Assembly: GCA_045629005.1 (NCBI GenBank)
Contig: JAZQQJ010000061.1
Span: 1-50,477 of the forward strand
From: RGIG3528 sp045629005
GTDB lineage: Bacteria > Bacillota > Clostridia > Lachnospirales > Lachnospiraceae
Reading direction: 5' to 3'
Length of the DNA stretch: 50,477 nt
Below, piece after piece: positions 33,067-41,853 of this stretch. The position numbers and the translations under genes are program-made. The first letter of the stretch is position 1; each line of letters opens with the position of its first letter. The notes below the pieces were generated by a model, which did not search any database, was not told the origin of the DNA, and saw nothing but the letters and a program-made list of their open reading frames with translations.

Positions 33067-34395
33067 TCACGCCATAAAATTACTCAGCGCATATTTTATA
33101 AAGTCTTCTTCCGGGACAGGTGCCGAGAAGTAATATCCTTGAGCGTTTTCAACACCGCATTCCTTTAAAATTTCTATCTGTTCAGCGTTTTCAACGCCTT
33201 CTGCAAGGGTTATAAGATTAACGTCTTTACAAAGGTGAACGAGGTTCTTGAGAATAGTTCTTCCACGTTCGTTTTTAGTTGTTGATGTAATAAAGTTCCT
33301 GTCAAAATCAACATGCTGGAACGGAAGATCAGCAAGAAGAGTCGGAGTTGTGCTTCCCGAACCGAAATCATCGATGGAAACAAGGAATCCTCTTTCAACC
33401 ATTTGTCTGATTGTATTTTCTACAAAACCTTTGCACTCATGAAAAGCAGCCTCAGGAATTTCAAATTCGAGGTGGTTATGTGGAACGTGGTAATTGTCGG
33501 CAACTTCTGTCAGTCTGTCGACAAGATCGCTGAAAGAAAGGTTCAGCGTGGAAATGTTAATCGACAGAATGAGGTTTTCCATAGGTGTGTCTGTCCATGT
33601 CTGTTTCATTTTGCAGGCTTCTTCAAACATATAAAAATCTATTGTTGTGATGAAACCGTTATTTTCAAAAACGGTCATGAAGTCGAGAGGCATACGAAGA
33701 CCGTCAATCCAGTGATTCCAACGGCACAGAACTTCAGCACCGATGACTTTCCCGTCCTTTAGTCCGACTTTCGGAAGAAGGTACGGAACAAATTCATTGT
33801 GTGATAAGGCAGCGGCCATCTCGTCTTCGATTAACTTTTTACGTTTTTCCTCTTCCTCCAGCGATTTATACATTACGCAGGAGTTTTTACCGTTCTCCTT
33901 TGCATGATACAAAGCAGCATCAACACGGTTGAGAATATTGTCAAGGCCTGTTGTTACGGGCTGGTTTGCTACAATACCGATGCTGAAGGAAACAAGCGAA
34001 AGAACTTCTCTTTTGAAGTTGATAGAAGGAAGATCTGTGGAAATAGACCCGACGGTGTTCAGAATGTCGGAATCCTCACGCTCTCCGCGAAGAAATACAA
34101 TAAATTCATCGCTGCCGGCATGGAAAACGTCAGCATTTGGAAGTTTTTTACAAAGATAATCCGCAAGCACGCAAAGAAGTTCATCTCCAACGGTATGCCC
34201 GTAGACATCATTAATCCGTTTGAAATTATCGATGTCGATAAACATAACAGTAAGAACGGCGGACTTCGGAAGCTCAACATAATGAGCATACATCGCCCTT
34301 CTGTTCGGAAGCCTCGTAAGGCTGTCAAGCTCTTCTGTATTGCGGCTTTTCATGAATCGGATAAAGTCCCGGTTCAAAACCTGAATCTGTTTCAT
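33067..34395 (-). CDS. GGDEF-EAL protein with degenerate GGDEF motif
   Basis: A 442-residue soluble protein. The GGDEF domain (DSLTRLPNRRAMY, MFIDIDNFKRINDVYGHTVG) has GSDEF instead of GGDEF, so cyclase activity is doubtful. The EAL domain keeps most catalytic residues: GAEVLCRW (the EAL motif as EVL), SINIS, EFEIPEAAF, SIDDFGSG and LAEGVENAEQIEIL. It is probably a cyclic di-GMP phosphodiesterase with a regulatory GGDEF. The ATG at 34395 has GAGGT upstream; the open frame to 34455 is non-conserved. It is transcribed from a good promoter at 34471-34499. Confidence 0.85.
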   Translation of the reverse strand: MKQIQVLNRDFIRFMKSRNTEELDSLTRLPNRRAMYAHYVELPKSAVLTVMFIDIDNFKRINDVYGHTVGDELLCVLADYLCKKLPNADVFHAGSDEFIVFLRGEREDSDILNTVGSISTDLPSINFKREVLSLVSFSIGIVANQPVTTGLDNILNRVDAALYHAKENGKNSCVMYKSLEEEEKRKKLIEDEMAAALSHNEFVPYLLPKVGLKDGKVIGAEVLCRWNHWIDGLRMPLDFMTVFENNGFITTIDFYMFEEACKMKQTWTDTPMENLILSINISTLNLSFSDLVDRLTEVADNYHVPHNHLEFEIPEAAFHECKGFVENTIRQMVERGFLVSIDDFGSGSTTPTLLADLPFQHVDFDRNFITSTTKNERGRTILKNLVHLCKDVNLITLAEGVENAEQIEILKECGVENAQGYYFSAPVPEEDFIKYALSNFMA

Positions 34396-34470
34396 GCGGA
34401 CCTCGTTTCTAAATGATATGTGCTTTTTCTCTACGAGCCGGACCAAAGATGTCAAGGATAACTTTCCCTC

Positions 34471-34499
34471 ATCATATCTCGTTTAGTGAGGTAAGTCAA
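34471..34499 (-). promoter_or_regulatory. Promoter of the GGDEF-EAL gene
   Basis: TTGACT (34499-34494), 17 bp, TATGAT (34476-34471) on the minus strand, about 75 bases before the start codon. Confidence 0.75.
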
Positions 34500-34571
34500 A
34501 TTAAGCAAAAATAAACGAAAATAAATTTTCAATCTTAATGAAACCTTAATGTGTTTTTTTCGGGTTTCCTG

Positions 34572-34600
34572 TTGAAGTTATTTTTTACTTTTGTTATAAT
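34572..34600 (+). promoter_or_regulatory. Promoter of the secreted Ig-like protein gene
   Basis: TTGAAG (34572-34577), 17 bp, TATAAT (34595-34600). The leader of about 80 nt contains an imperfect AGTCGTC/GACGATGACT hairpin (34630-34663), then GGAGG before the ATG. Confidence 0.75.
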
Positions 34601-34688
34601 CCTGCCAGGGTAAAGGATTTCTTTATTAATAGTCGTCGCTTTTCCTGCCGAAGACGATGACTAAATACTAGAATAGGAGGACTAAAGA

Positions 34689-37436
34689 ATGAAATTATTC
34701 AAGAAACTTGCGCTTGTTCTTTCTGCAGTAATGGTAATTACACTCATTCCCGCAAAGACAACATACGCAGCAAAAGAAGCAAGACTTGCATTCCAGGAAG
34801 CTAAAAGCTCATCCCAATGCATTACAGAGTTCGAGCTTAAACTCGGCAAATCGCAGGACCTTAAGTTCTACGGTGTCGGAGATTATAAAACAACAGGTAT
34901 CGGTTGGGAAAGCTCCAACGATGCAGTTGCAACAGTAGACAAGAACGGTGTCGTTACAGCCAAGGGCGTCGGCTCCGCAGCAATCATCTACAAGGCAAAG
35001 GGTTACACATCCATCCCCGCAACAGTAGTTGTTACAACGGATGATTACAACGTATACCTTGCAGAGCAGCTTACAGGCATTAAGTACACAGCATACAATC
35101 TTCAGCCCGGCAAGCAGGTTGACTTCAAGTTCATCGGTGCTTCAGGCTGGACAGTTACACGTTATGCAGGCACATGGGCTTCCACAGACGAAACAGTTGC
35201 AGTTGTTGACAAGAACGGTCTTGTTACAGCACGCAAGGAAGGTCAGTGCCAGATTGTCCTTACACTTGTTGACAAGAAGACAGGTAAGGTTGCTTTCAAC
35301 GTTAAGCCTTGTACAGTTACAGTAGGTTCAACAGCAGTTGCTACAGCTACACCGAAGCCCTCAGCTTCTGCAACACCCACACCTCAGCTTACCTCAGCTT
35401 TCTCAGTTAAGCAGACTTCATATAACGAAGCTGAAATCACCTTCAAGAATACAGCAATCAAGGCTTCCGAAATCAACCTTGCTGTTGCAGACGGTGCAAA
35501 CTATATTTCCACAAAGTCCGACGTTAAGGACGGCAAGATGACTGTTAAGTTCACTCTTGACTTCCAGGACGGTAAGGAATACACAATCACAAATGGAAAC
35601 GATAAGTACACATTCAAGGCTTCCGTTGGTAACATCGCTGCTATTAAGCTTTCCTACAGCTGTGACGGCGTAGAAGGTGCTTCCTACGAAAATGAGCAGG
35701 TTGTTATTAAGGCTCAGTGCGTAGATGCAAACGGCATCGTTGTAAAGGGTACTCCTACTCTTACAGAAAAAGACGATTACGGTGAGTACGAAATTTATGA
35801 CAACACCATTTGGATGGGCATCGCAGGCGAGAGAAAGACAATCACTGCAAAGATAACATCCGGTGGAAAGACAATCACAGCTTCCACAGTTATTACAGCA
35901 AAGACAGTTCCTGCCTATAGCATTGTTTCTGCTGAAGCAAGAATTGCTGAAATCGGAACAAACTTCTCAGCCGGTAAGCAGGGCACACTTGCAGTTGCTG
36001 AAGGCGATGAGAACAAGGGTATTGCTCTTAAGATTACAGATAACAGAGGAAAGACTTTCGAAACAGTTGCCGGAACAGCTGCAGAAATCACAGATGGCTT
36101 CCTGATGTTCTCCTGCAACAATTACAACATTCTTGAAGTTGATGATGACGGTACTCTTTACACATACGGACAGGGTACAGCTTCCGTTAAGGTTATTTAT
36201 GTAAACGAAGAGACAGGTAAGCAGATAACAATCGGTACATATAACGTACTTGTTCAGGCTCCTTCTTATATCACATCAGTTTCCGCAAAGGTTGAAGGCC
36301 CTCAGGGTGCAGTTATTTCAGCTACAAACACCGGTAACACAAAGTATGATAAGTTAAGCATCGTTTACTCCTTCAAGGATCAGTATGGTAATGAAATTCT
36401 TCCTGATTTAGGAGATCCTGACCTTGATGTTGATTACTTCAGCACAAACTGGAAGAGAGACGAAGTAAAGAAGACTCTTACTCTTGAACTTGAGTACACA
36501 GGTGGCATTGAAGCTTCCGTAGCTACAAAGTCGGTTGCAATCAATCCTATTTTCACATGTAATTTCGATTACAATGAAAGAGAGTACAAGAATTCCAGAA
36601 CAAACATCAAGATTGTAAACTTCGATAAGGAAGGTGCAAAGACAACAACAGTTGTTGTTAAGGATCCTGATTCTGCAACATCTCTTGGTGCTGCTGCAGG
36701 AAGCGATAAGCTTACAGTAGGAGCTATCCTTGTTAAGAGCCTTTCAGGTGCATATCTTGAAGTAACAGACGGTATTGTTTGGGATGAGAACAAGGCTTAC
36801 ACAGATCTTGGCGCAGGCATCTATTACCACGTTGAAGTTTCCAGCACATCAAAGAAGGATGCTTGGAACAACTTCGTATTTGATACGGATGTATATCCTG
36901 TAACAGGTGGCGTTGAGGTTAAGGTTAGAGATGCCATCGCAGAGTCAACACCTTCTGCTATTTCATCAGCTCTTAAATCTCAGGGCAACATGACCGTTAA
37001 GATTTCCTTCTTCGAGGTTAAGGATAATGGTACTAAGAAGTCAAAGAGCAGCATCGGAACAACACAGTCCTTCAGCCTTAGTTCTTCAAATGTAGCAGGC
37101 TCTACTGTTTCAATTGTTTACGGTAGTGACATGACAGCAGAATACCTTCCTACAGAGAACAACTCTTTGACAGAATGGCTTGAGACACATGCAGTAGTAA
37201 CAATTCACAATGCATTTACAGGTAAGGACATTGTACTTGCAAAGGAAGGAGACTTCTTGAAGTACGGTGTTGTAATAAATGCTAACATTTCAGAGCCTAA
37301 GACAAATTCTTCACTTCAGAAAGATTACGTAAGAGTCTCAAAGATTGAATTCTTCTTTGAGACAGAAAAAGATAATGGCGGCTGGATTAGCGCAACTAAC
37401 TCCGATATGCAGATAATCTATGAAAAAGAGTATTAA
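34689..37436 (+). CDS. Large secreted protein with bacterial Ig-like (BIG2) domains
   Basis: A 915-residue exported protein. A Sec signal peptide (KKLALVLSAVMVITLIPA, then TTYAAK) is followed by two clear BIG2 domains with the repeated core VATVDKNGVVTAKGVGSAAI and VAVVDKNGLVTARKEGQCQI. A Thr/Pro linker (TATPKPSASATPTPQL) comes next, then several further beta-rich domains to the end. There is no LPXTG, SLH or lipobox, so it is either free or bound by an unknown mode. Codon use is strongly biased (AAG for Lys, TTC for Phe, AAC for Asn), unlike neighbours that prefer AAA, which suggests high expression. It has its own promoter and terminator. It may be a surface or matrix protein. Confidence 0.8.
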   Translation: MKLFKKLALVLSAVMVITLIPAKTTYAAKEARLAFQEAKSSSQCITEFELKLGKSQDLKFYGVGDYKTTGIGWESSNDAVATVDKNGVVTAKGVGSAAIIYKAKGYTSIPATVVVTTDDYNVYLAEQLTGIKYTAYNLQPGKQVDFKFIGASGWTVTRYAGTWASTDETVAVVDKNGLVTARKEGQCQIVLTLVDKKTGKVAFNVKPCTVTVGSTAVATATPKPSASATPTPQLTSAFSVKQTSYNEAEITFKNTAIKASEINLAVADGANYISTKSDVKDGKMTVKFTLDFQDGKEYTITNGNDKYTFKASVGNIAAIKLSYSCDGVEGASYENEQVVIKAQCVDANGIVVKGTPTLTEKDDYGEYEIYDNTIWMGIAGERKTITAKITSGGKTITASTVITAKTVPAYSIVSAEARIAEIGTNFSAGKQGTLAVAEGDENKGIALKITDNRGKTFETVAGTAAEITDGFLMFSCNNYNILEVDDDGTLYTYGQGTASVKVIYVNEETGKQITIGTYNVLVQAPSYITSVSAKVEGPQGAVISATNTGNTKYDKLSIVYSFKDQYGNEILPDLGDPDLDVDYFSTNWKRDEVKKTLTLELEYTGGIEASVATKSVAINPIFTCNFDYNEREYKNSRTNIKIVNFDKEGAKTTTVVVKDPDSATSLGAAAGSDKLTVGAILVKSLSGAYLEVTDGIVWDENKAYTDLGAGIYYHVEVSSTSKKDAWNNFVFDTDVYPVTGGVEVKVRDAIAESTPSAISSALKSQGNMTVKISFFEVKDNGTKKSKSSIGTTQSFSLSSSNVAGSTVSIVYGSDMTAEYLPTENNSLTEWLETHAVVTIHNAFTGKDIVLAKEGDFLKYGVVINANISEPKTNSSLQKDYVRVSKIEFFFETEKDNGGWISATNSDMQIIYEKEY

Positions 37437-37448
37437 TTAATAAACTCC

Positions 37449-37480
37449 ACCCCGCCCGGTTTCCCGGGCGGGATTTTGTT
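37449..37480 (+). terminator. Terminator of the Ig-like protein gene
   Basis: CCCGCCCGG (37451-37459) pairs with CCGGGCGGG (37464-37472) and is followed by ATTTTGTT. It begins 12 bp after the stop codon. Confidence 0.88.
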
Positions 37481-37490
37481 CGAATAGCGA

Positions 37491-37602
37491 ACCACACTAT
37501 AGCCGACGTAGTCGGCGTATATACGTAATAAAAGTCCACTGCAAGCTTGCTTGTAAGTGGACTTTTATTACGTATATGCAACGCAAGTGGCAATCGTGTG
37601 GT
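37491..37602. repeat. Cloverleaf-like palindromic element, copy 2
   Basis: An outer stem ACCACAC (37491-37497)/GTGTGGT (37596-37602) encloses the hairpin GCCGAC-GTA-GTCGGC (37502-37516) and a long arm with 22 perfect base pairs (37519-37540 with 37556-37577), whose top reads CCACTGCAAGC / GCTTGTAAGTGG. GAATAGCGAA precedes it. The top of the arm and the leading GAATAGCGA are shared with copy 1 at 32931-33056, while the lower stem sequence is different but still fully paired. Two more small hairpins follow (GAGC/GCTC at 37603-37614; GTATGC/GCATAC at 37620-37635). It makes up most of the 367-bp spacer before the acyl-CoA ligase gene. Confidence 0.7.
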
Positions 37603-37670
37603 GAGCAAACGCTCATCGAGTATGCTTAGGCATACGAGAATTACAAAATACTTTTACGGTTTAAATTTAT

Positions 37671-37686
37671 TTCGCTTTAAAGCGAA
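37671..37686. promoter_or_regulatory. 16-bp palindrome, candidate operator
   Basis: TTCGCTTTAAAGCGAA is a perfect palindrome. It lies just upstream of a weak promoter (TTGCTT 37694-37699, 17 bp, TACTAT 37717-37722) that would serve the acyl-CoA ligase gene, so a dimeric repressor or activator could bind there. No regulator is identified. Confidence 0.4.
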
Positions 37687-37803
37687 AAAGTGCTTGCTTA
37701 ATTCTCAAAATGGATGTACTATACAAACATGTTTTTAAAGAACAAAATACGAAGCAAAATACAATATTTTTTGTAAAATGCCCGTTTGTTTGGAGGTACA
37801 GAA

Positions 37804-39456
37804 GTGGAAGAGTTAAAAGACGTCGTAGTGACGGAATATCTTGAAAGAAATGCCAGAGAGTTTCCGGATGAAATAGCTCTTGTTGAGTTAAATCCGGATG
37901 AGCCTGATAAGAGGCGTACAACCTGGAAGGAATATGAGCTCATTCAGCCCGAAGGTTTCAAGCCTTATAGACGTGAAATTACCTGGAGTGTATTTGATGA
38001 GAAGGCAAACCGTTTTGCAAATATGCTCATTTCCAGAGGAATTAAAAAGGGTGATAAGGTTGCAATCCTTATGTACAACTGCCTTGACTGGCTTCCGATT
38101 TACTTTGGTGTTTTAAAGTCCGGCGCCATTGCTGTCCCTTTTAACTTCCGTTACGATGCAGAAGAAATTCTCTACTGTGCAGAGCTTGCAGAGGTAGATG
38201 CAATTGTATTCGGTCAGCAGTTCATCGGACGTATTGAAACAAATGCAGACCGTCTCAGCAAGGGTCGTCTTATGATTTACGTTGGTGATGGATGCCCCGG
38301 TTTTGCAGAGAGCTACAGAGAGCTTGTTGCAGACTGCTCCAGCCGTGCTCCGAAGATTCCTCTTACACTTGAGGATGACGGTGCCATTTACTTCTCTTCA
38401 GGAACGACAGGTTTCCCGAAGGCTATCCTACATAAACATTTAAGCCTTTCACAGGCAGCGGAGATGGAGCAGATTCATCACGCAACAGGAAGAAAAGATA
38501 ACTTCCTCTGCATTCCGCCTCTTTACCATACAGGCGCCAAGTTCCACTGGATGGGCTCACTTGTTGCCGGCAGCAAGGCCGTTCTTCTTAAGGGCACAAG
38601 TCCAGCAACAATTCTCCGTGCGGTTTCCGACGAGCAGTGTACCATAGTTTGGCTTCTTGTGCCGTGGGCACAGGATATCCTCGATGCTCTTGACCGCGGT
38701 GACATCAAGCTTTCAGACTACAAGCTTGACCAATGGAGACTTATGCACATCGGTGCACAGCCTGTTCCACCTTCACTTATTAAGCGTTGGAAGGAATACT
38801 TCCCTCAGCACCAGTATGATACAAACTACGGCCTTTCAGAGTCAACAGGTCCCGGCTGCGTTCACCTTGGTATGGAAAACATCCATAAGGTTGGTGCAAT
38901 CGGTGTTCCCGGCTATCGTTGGGAGACAAAGATCGTTGATGAAATGGGCGTAAGAGTACGTCAGGGCGAAGTTGGTGAGCTTTGTGTTAAGGGCCCCGGC
39001 GTCATGACATGTTACTACAACAATCCTGAAGCAACAGCAGAGACCATCAAGGCCGGCTGGCTCTTCACCGGAGATATGGCTATGCAGGATGAAGACGGTT
39101 TCATTTTCCTTGTAGACCGTAAGAAGGATGTCATCGTCAGCGGTGGTGAAAATATCTACCCTGTACAGATCGAAGACTTCATCCGCAAGAACGATAAGGT
39201 TAAAGACGTTGCTGTTATCGGTCTTCCCGATTACAGACTTGGTGAAAAAACCGCTGCCATCATTGAGATTAAAGATGGTATGTCAGCAACACGAGAAGAA
39301 ATTGATGAGTTCTGCATGGGACTTCCTCGTTATAAGAGACCTAAAGAGGTTATCTTTGCCGAAATTCCGAGAAATGCTACCGGTAAGATTGAAAAGCCGA
39401 AGCTTCGTAAGATTTACGGTGCAGACCGTCTTGTTGAACAGGAAAACAGATCATAA
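37804..39456 (+). CDS. AMP-forming acyl-CoA synthetase/ligase
   Basis: A 550-residue member of the ANL adenylating family. Visible motifs: P-loop YFSSGTTGFPKAI, NYGLSESTGPG, GWLFTGDMA with the DRKKDVIVSGGENIYP hinge, and the C-terminal catalytic Lys in NATGKIEKPKL. It activates a carboxylic acid to acyl-AMP and then acyl-CoA. The acid may be a medium or long fatty acid or an aromatic acid; the sequence does not decide. The GTG at 37804 has GGAGG seven bases upstream, while the TTG at 37786 has nothing. Codon use is biased towards AAG and TTC as in the gene before it, suggesting good expression. Confidence 0.9.
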   Translation: MEELKDVVVTEYLERNAREFPDEIALVELNPDEPDKRRTTWKEYELIQPEGFKPYRREITWSVFDEKANRFANMLISRGIKKGDKVAILMYNCLDWLPIYFGVLKSGAIAVPFNFRYDAEEILYCAELAEVDAIVFGQQFIGRIETNADRLSKGRLMIYVGDGCPGFAESYRELVADCSSRAPKIPLTLEDDGAIYFSSGTTGFPKAILHKHLSLSQAAEMEQIHHATGRKDNFLCIPPLYHTGAKFHWMGSLVAGSKAVLLKGTSPATILRAVSDEQCTIVWLLVPWAQDILDALDRGDIKLSDYKLDQWRLMHIGAQPVPPSLIKRWKEYFPQHQYDTNYGLSESTGPGCVHLGMENIHKVGAIGVPGYRWETKIVDEMGVRVRQGEVGELCVKGPGVMTCYYNNPEATAETIKAGWLFTGDMAMQDEDGFIFLVDRKKDVIVSGGENIYPVQIEDFIRKNDKVKDVAVIGLPDYRLGEKTAAIIEIKDGMSATREEIDEFCMGLPRYKRPKEVIFAEIPRNATGKIEKPKLRKIYGADRLVEQENRS

Positions 39457-39496
39457 TAATATAAGCGTTAAGCGTAACAAAATATGTAAACAAATA

Positions 39497-39538
39497 AACA
39501 GCCCGAAGCATCCGCACTTTGGGCTGTTCTCTTTTTTT
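39497..39538 (+). terminator. Terminator of the acyl-CoA ligase gene
   Basis: AACAGCCC (39497-39504) pairs with GGGCTGTT (39521-39528) across a 16-nt loop, followed by CTCTTTTTTT. Confidence 0.85.
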
Positions 39539-39612
39539 AATCCTAATCCAAAAAATGTAGAATTCTACAAAAAACTATTAGGAATTGAAAATATAAGGTA
39601 ACTATTGATTAC

Positions 39613-39641
39613 TTAACAGAAGAGAGCAGTTATGATATACT
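39613..39641 (+). promoter_or_regulatory. Promoter of the clostripain-like gene
   Basis: TTAACA (39613-39618), 17 bp, TATACT (39636-39641), about 30 bases before the ATG at 39672, which has AGGAGGG upstream. Confidence 0.6.
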
Positions 39642-39671
39642 TACAACGAATGTTACATAGGAGGGTATGCT

Positions 39672-41846
39672 ATGTTCTGTAGTAATTGTGGTACTGAAAA
39701 CAAAGAAAGCGCCAAATTTTGCGAGGGTTGCGGTGTACAACTGAAGTTCTCGGAGAAGGATCTTCGTAAAGAAATGCTTCTGAAGGAAGAGGAGACAAAA
39801 CAAAAACCGGAACCCAAAAACGTTGATAAAATAGATTTAGACAATGCACGCGAACGTTTTAATGACGATCCGGGCAAGCCTGTTGCAGGTTTCGAGCCAA
39901 AGCAGGATGACGGCTGGGATGAGAATGAAGGCTGGGAAAAAGCCGAAAATGCAGATGACTTAAATGCGGCAACCGGTGCAGATGCAGCAAATGGCATGAA
40001 TAATGCAAACACTGCAAACGGTGTAAATGTCGCAACATCCGCAAACACAGCGAATCCGGGCATGCCGACTCAGAATACAGCTGATGGTTCTGCTCCACAG
40101 ACGCCTCAAAAAAAGGGCATGGGCACATGCTGTCTTGTTTCGCTTGCCGTTGGTATAGTCTTCCTCCTTTTATTTATCGCATTTGTTTTCCTGCTATTTA
40201 TTATTGGTTCATCGGCTCATGATGAGCCGGTTACTTCAGCTACAGTTACGCCTACTGCAACCTCTGCTCCTGTAATTTGGCTGACACCTGAACCAACAGA
40301 GAACCCTGAGGTCACTGAGGCACCCGATGCTACACCGACTCCTGTTACAAATGCCGTAGCCACTGCTTTTGGTAAGGATGTTGTTCGCGAGCCCTTGATT
40401 ACATTAAAAGGAAATGGCGAGGACCGTGTAACCATTATGGTTTATATGAACGGTTCCGATTTGGAATCTGACTATGGTGAGGCAACAACGGACTTAAGAG
40501 AAATGGTTGCTGCGGGTTCATCCGATCAGGTCAATATTATTGTCCAGACGATGGGCACAGAGCAATGGAATGATTTCGACATTTCCTCGAAACGGACGCA
40601 GATTCATGAGCTTACCGGCAGCGGTCTTAAGACGGTTAAAGAGCTTTCGCAGCTTGATTGCACAGAGGAATCAACGCTTTCTGATTTTATTGTGTGGACT
40701 GCACAGAATTATCCCGCAGACCGTTACATCCTTCTTTTCTGGAACCATGGCGGCGGACCTGTTTACGGATTCGGCTATGACCAGTTTAACGAAGACGGAA
40801 TACTCACAACTGACGAGATTCAGGCGGCTCTGAAAAAATCAGGAGTCATTTTTGATTTCATCGGTATGGACTGCTGCATTATGTCCTCCCTTGAAGTATG
40901 CTGTGCGCTTTATGATTACTGTGATTATATGATTCTCTCAGAGGACTTCGAGTCAGGGCTCGGATGGTATTACACGAACTGGTTGAAGAAGCTTTACGAG
41001 AATACATCCATTTCCACACCTGAACTTGCAAAGACAATCATCGACGATATGATTCTCGAAAACGAGGCAAAGGCTGACGGAGACGAGGGAATTCTTGCTC
41101 TCATCGACCAGTCAAAGCTTAAGGTGCTATATGCTGCATGGAAAAACTTTGCATACGCTAATGAGGATGCGCTTCTCGGAAATAACTACAGCCGTCAGGT
41201 CAAGGCACGTGGCAAGGCACATCCACGCTTTGGCTATTTCTCCGACTGGCTTTCCGAGGAATACGAAGAATATACTCTTTCGGACTACTACATTTCCGAT
41301 TTGATGGCAATTTCCCAGAATATAGATTCTGAAGAGTCAAAGGCTTTGGCTTCTGCTGTCAACAATACATTGATTTATGTCGGTAGGACACTCGGAGACG
41401 AGGAACTTACCGGGATTTCCGTTACATTACCTTACGGCGATGCATATTTCTATGCGGATCTGAAGGATATTTTTGAAAATTGCGGCTTCGACTCAGAGTA
41501 CATTGAATGGCTTGAAAAATTCGTCGGAGGTTCCAATTATGAAAGCTTCTACGATTACAGTGACTGGGACGATGAGTGGTACGGTTGGGATTACTATGAA
41601 GATGACTACAACTGGTACGACTGGGAGTACGACGACGATGATTACTGGGACGATGAGTATGACTGGGGCTGGGATGACTTTGATTATTATGATTCCTGGA
41701 ACTACTGGTCGGACGAACGAGACGGCTGGGGTGATGATTATTGGTACGAAGATGACTGGTACTGGGGTGATGACTATTGGTATGAAGACGACTGGTACTG
41801 GGATGATTACGGCTCTGACTACTGGGATTGGGGCTGGGATTGGTAA
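39672..41846 (+). CDS. Zinc-ribbon, membrane-anchored clostripain-family (C11) protease with D/W/Y tail
   Basis: A 724-residue protein. A zinc ribbon (Cys 3, 6, 17, 20) is followed by a charged, then Ala/Asn-rich linker, one transmembrane helix (about residues 152-180) and a Thr/Pro linker (TPEPTENPEVTEAPDATP). The C11 peptidase domain (about 245-610) has VTIMVYMNGSDLES, catalytic His 359 in FWNHGGG and catalytic Cys 402 in GMDCCIMSS. The topology puts the ribbon inside and the protease outside. The last 104 residues hold, by my count, 34 Asp, 22 Tyr, 21 Trp and 8 Glu, with a tandem GDDYWYEDDWYW repeat; no Lys and one Arg. C11 enzymes cut after basic residues. The tail is not part of any family I know. 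Confidence 0.85.
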   Translation: MFCSNCGTENKESAKFCEGCGVQLKFSEKDLRKEMLLKEEETKQKPEPKNVDKIDLDNARERFNDDPGKPVAGFEPKQDDGWDENEGWEKAENADDLNAATGADAANGMNNANTANGVNVATSANTANPGMPTQNTADGSAPQTPQKKGMGTCCLVSLAVGIVFLLLFIAFVFLLFIIGSSAHDEPVTSATVTPTATSAPVIWLTPEPTENPEVTEAPDATPTPVTNAVATAFGKDVVREPLITLKGNGEDRVTIMVYMNGSDLESDYGEATTDLREMVAAGSSDQVNIIVQTMGTEQWNDFDISSKRTQIHELTGSGLKTVKELSQLDCTEESTLSDFIVWTAQNYPADRYILLFWNHGGGPVYGFGYDQFNEDGILTTDEIQAALKKSGVIFDFIGMDCCIMSSLEVCCALYDYCDYMILSEDFESGLGWYYTNWLKKLYENTSISTPELAKTIIDDMILENEAKADGDEGILALIDQSKLKVLYAAWKNFAYANEDALLGNNYSRQVKARGKAHPRFGYFSDWLSEEYEEYTLSDYYISDLMAISQNIDSEESKALASAVNNTLIYVGRTLGDEELTGISVTLPYGDAYFYADLKDIFENCGFDSEYIEWLEKFVGGSNYESFYDYSDWDDEWYGWDYYEDDYNWYDWEYDDDDYWDDEYDWGWDDFDYYDSWNYWSDERDGWGDDYWYEDDWYWGDDYWYEDDWYWDDYGSDYWDWGWDW

Positions 41847-41853
41847 AAAAAAA

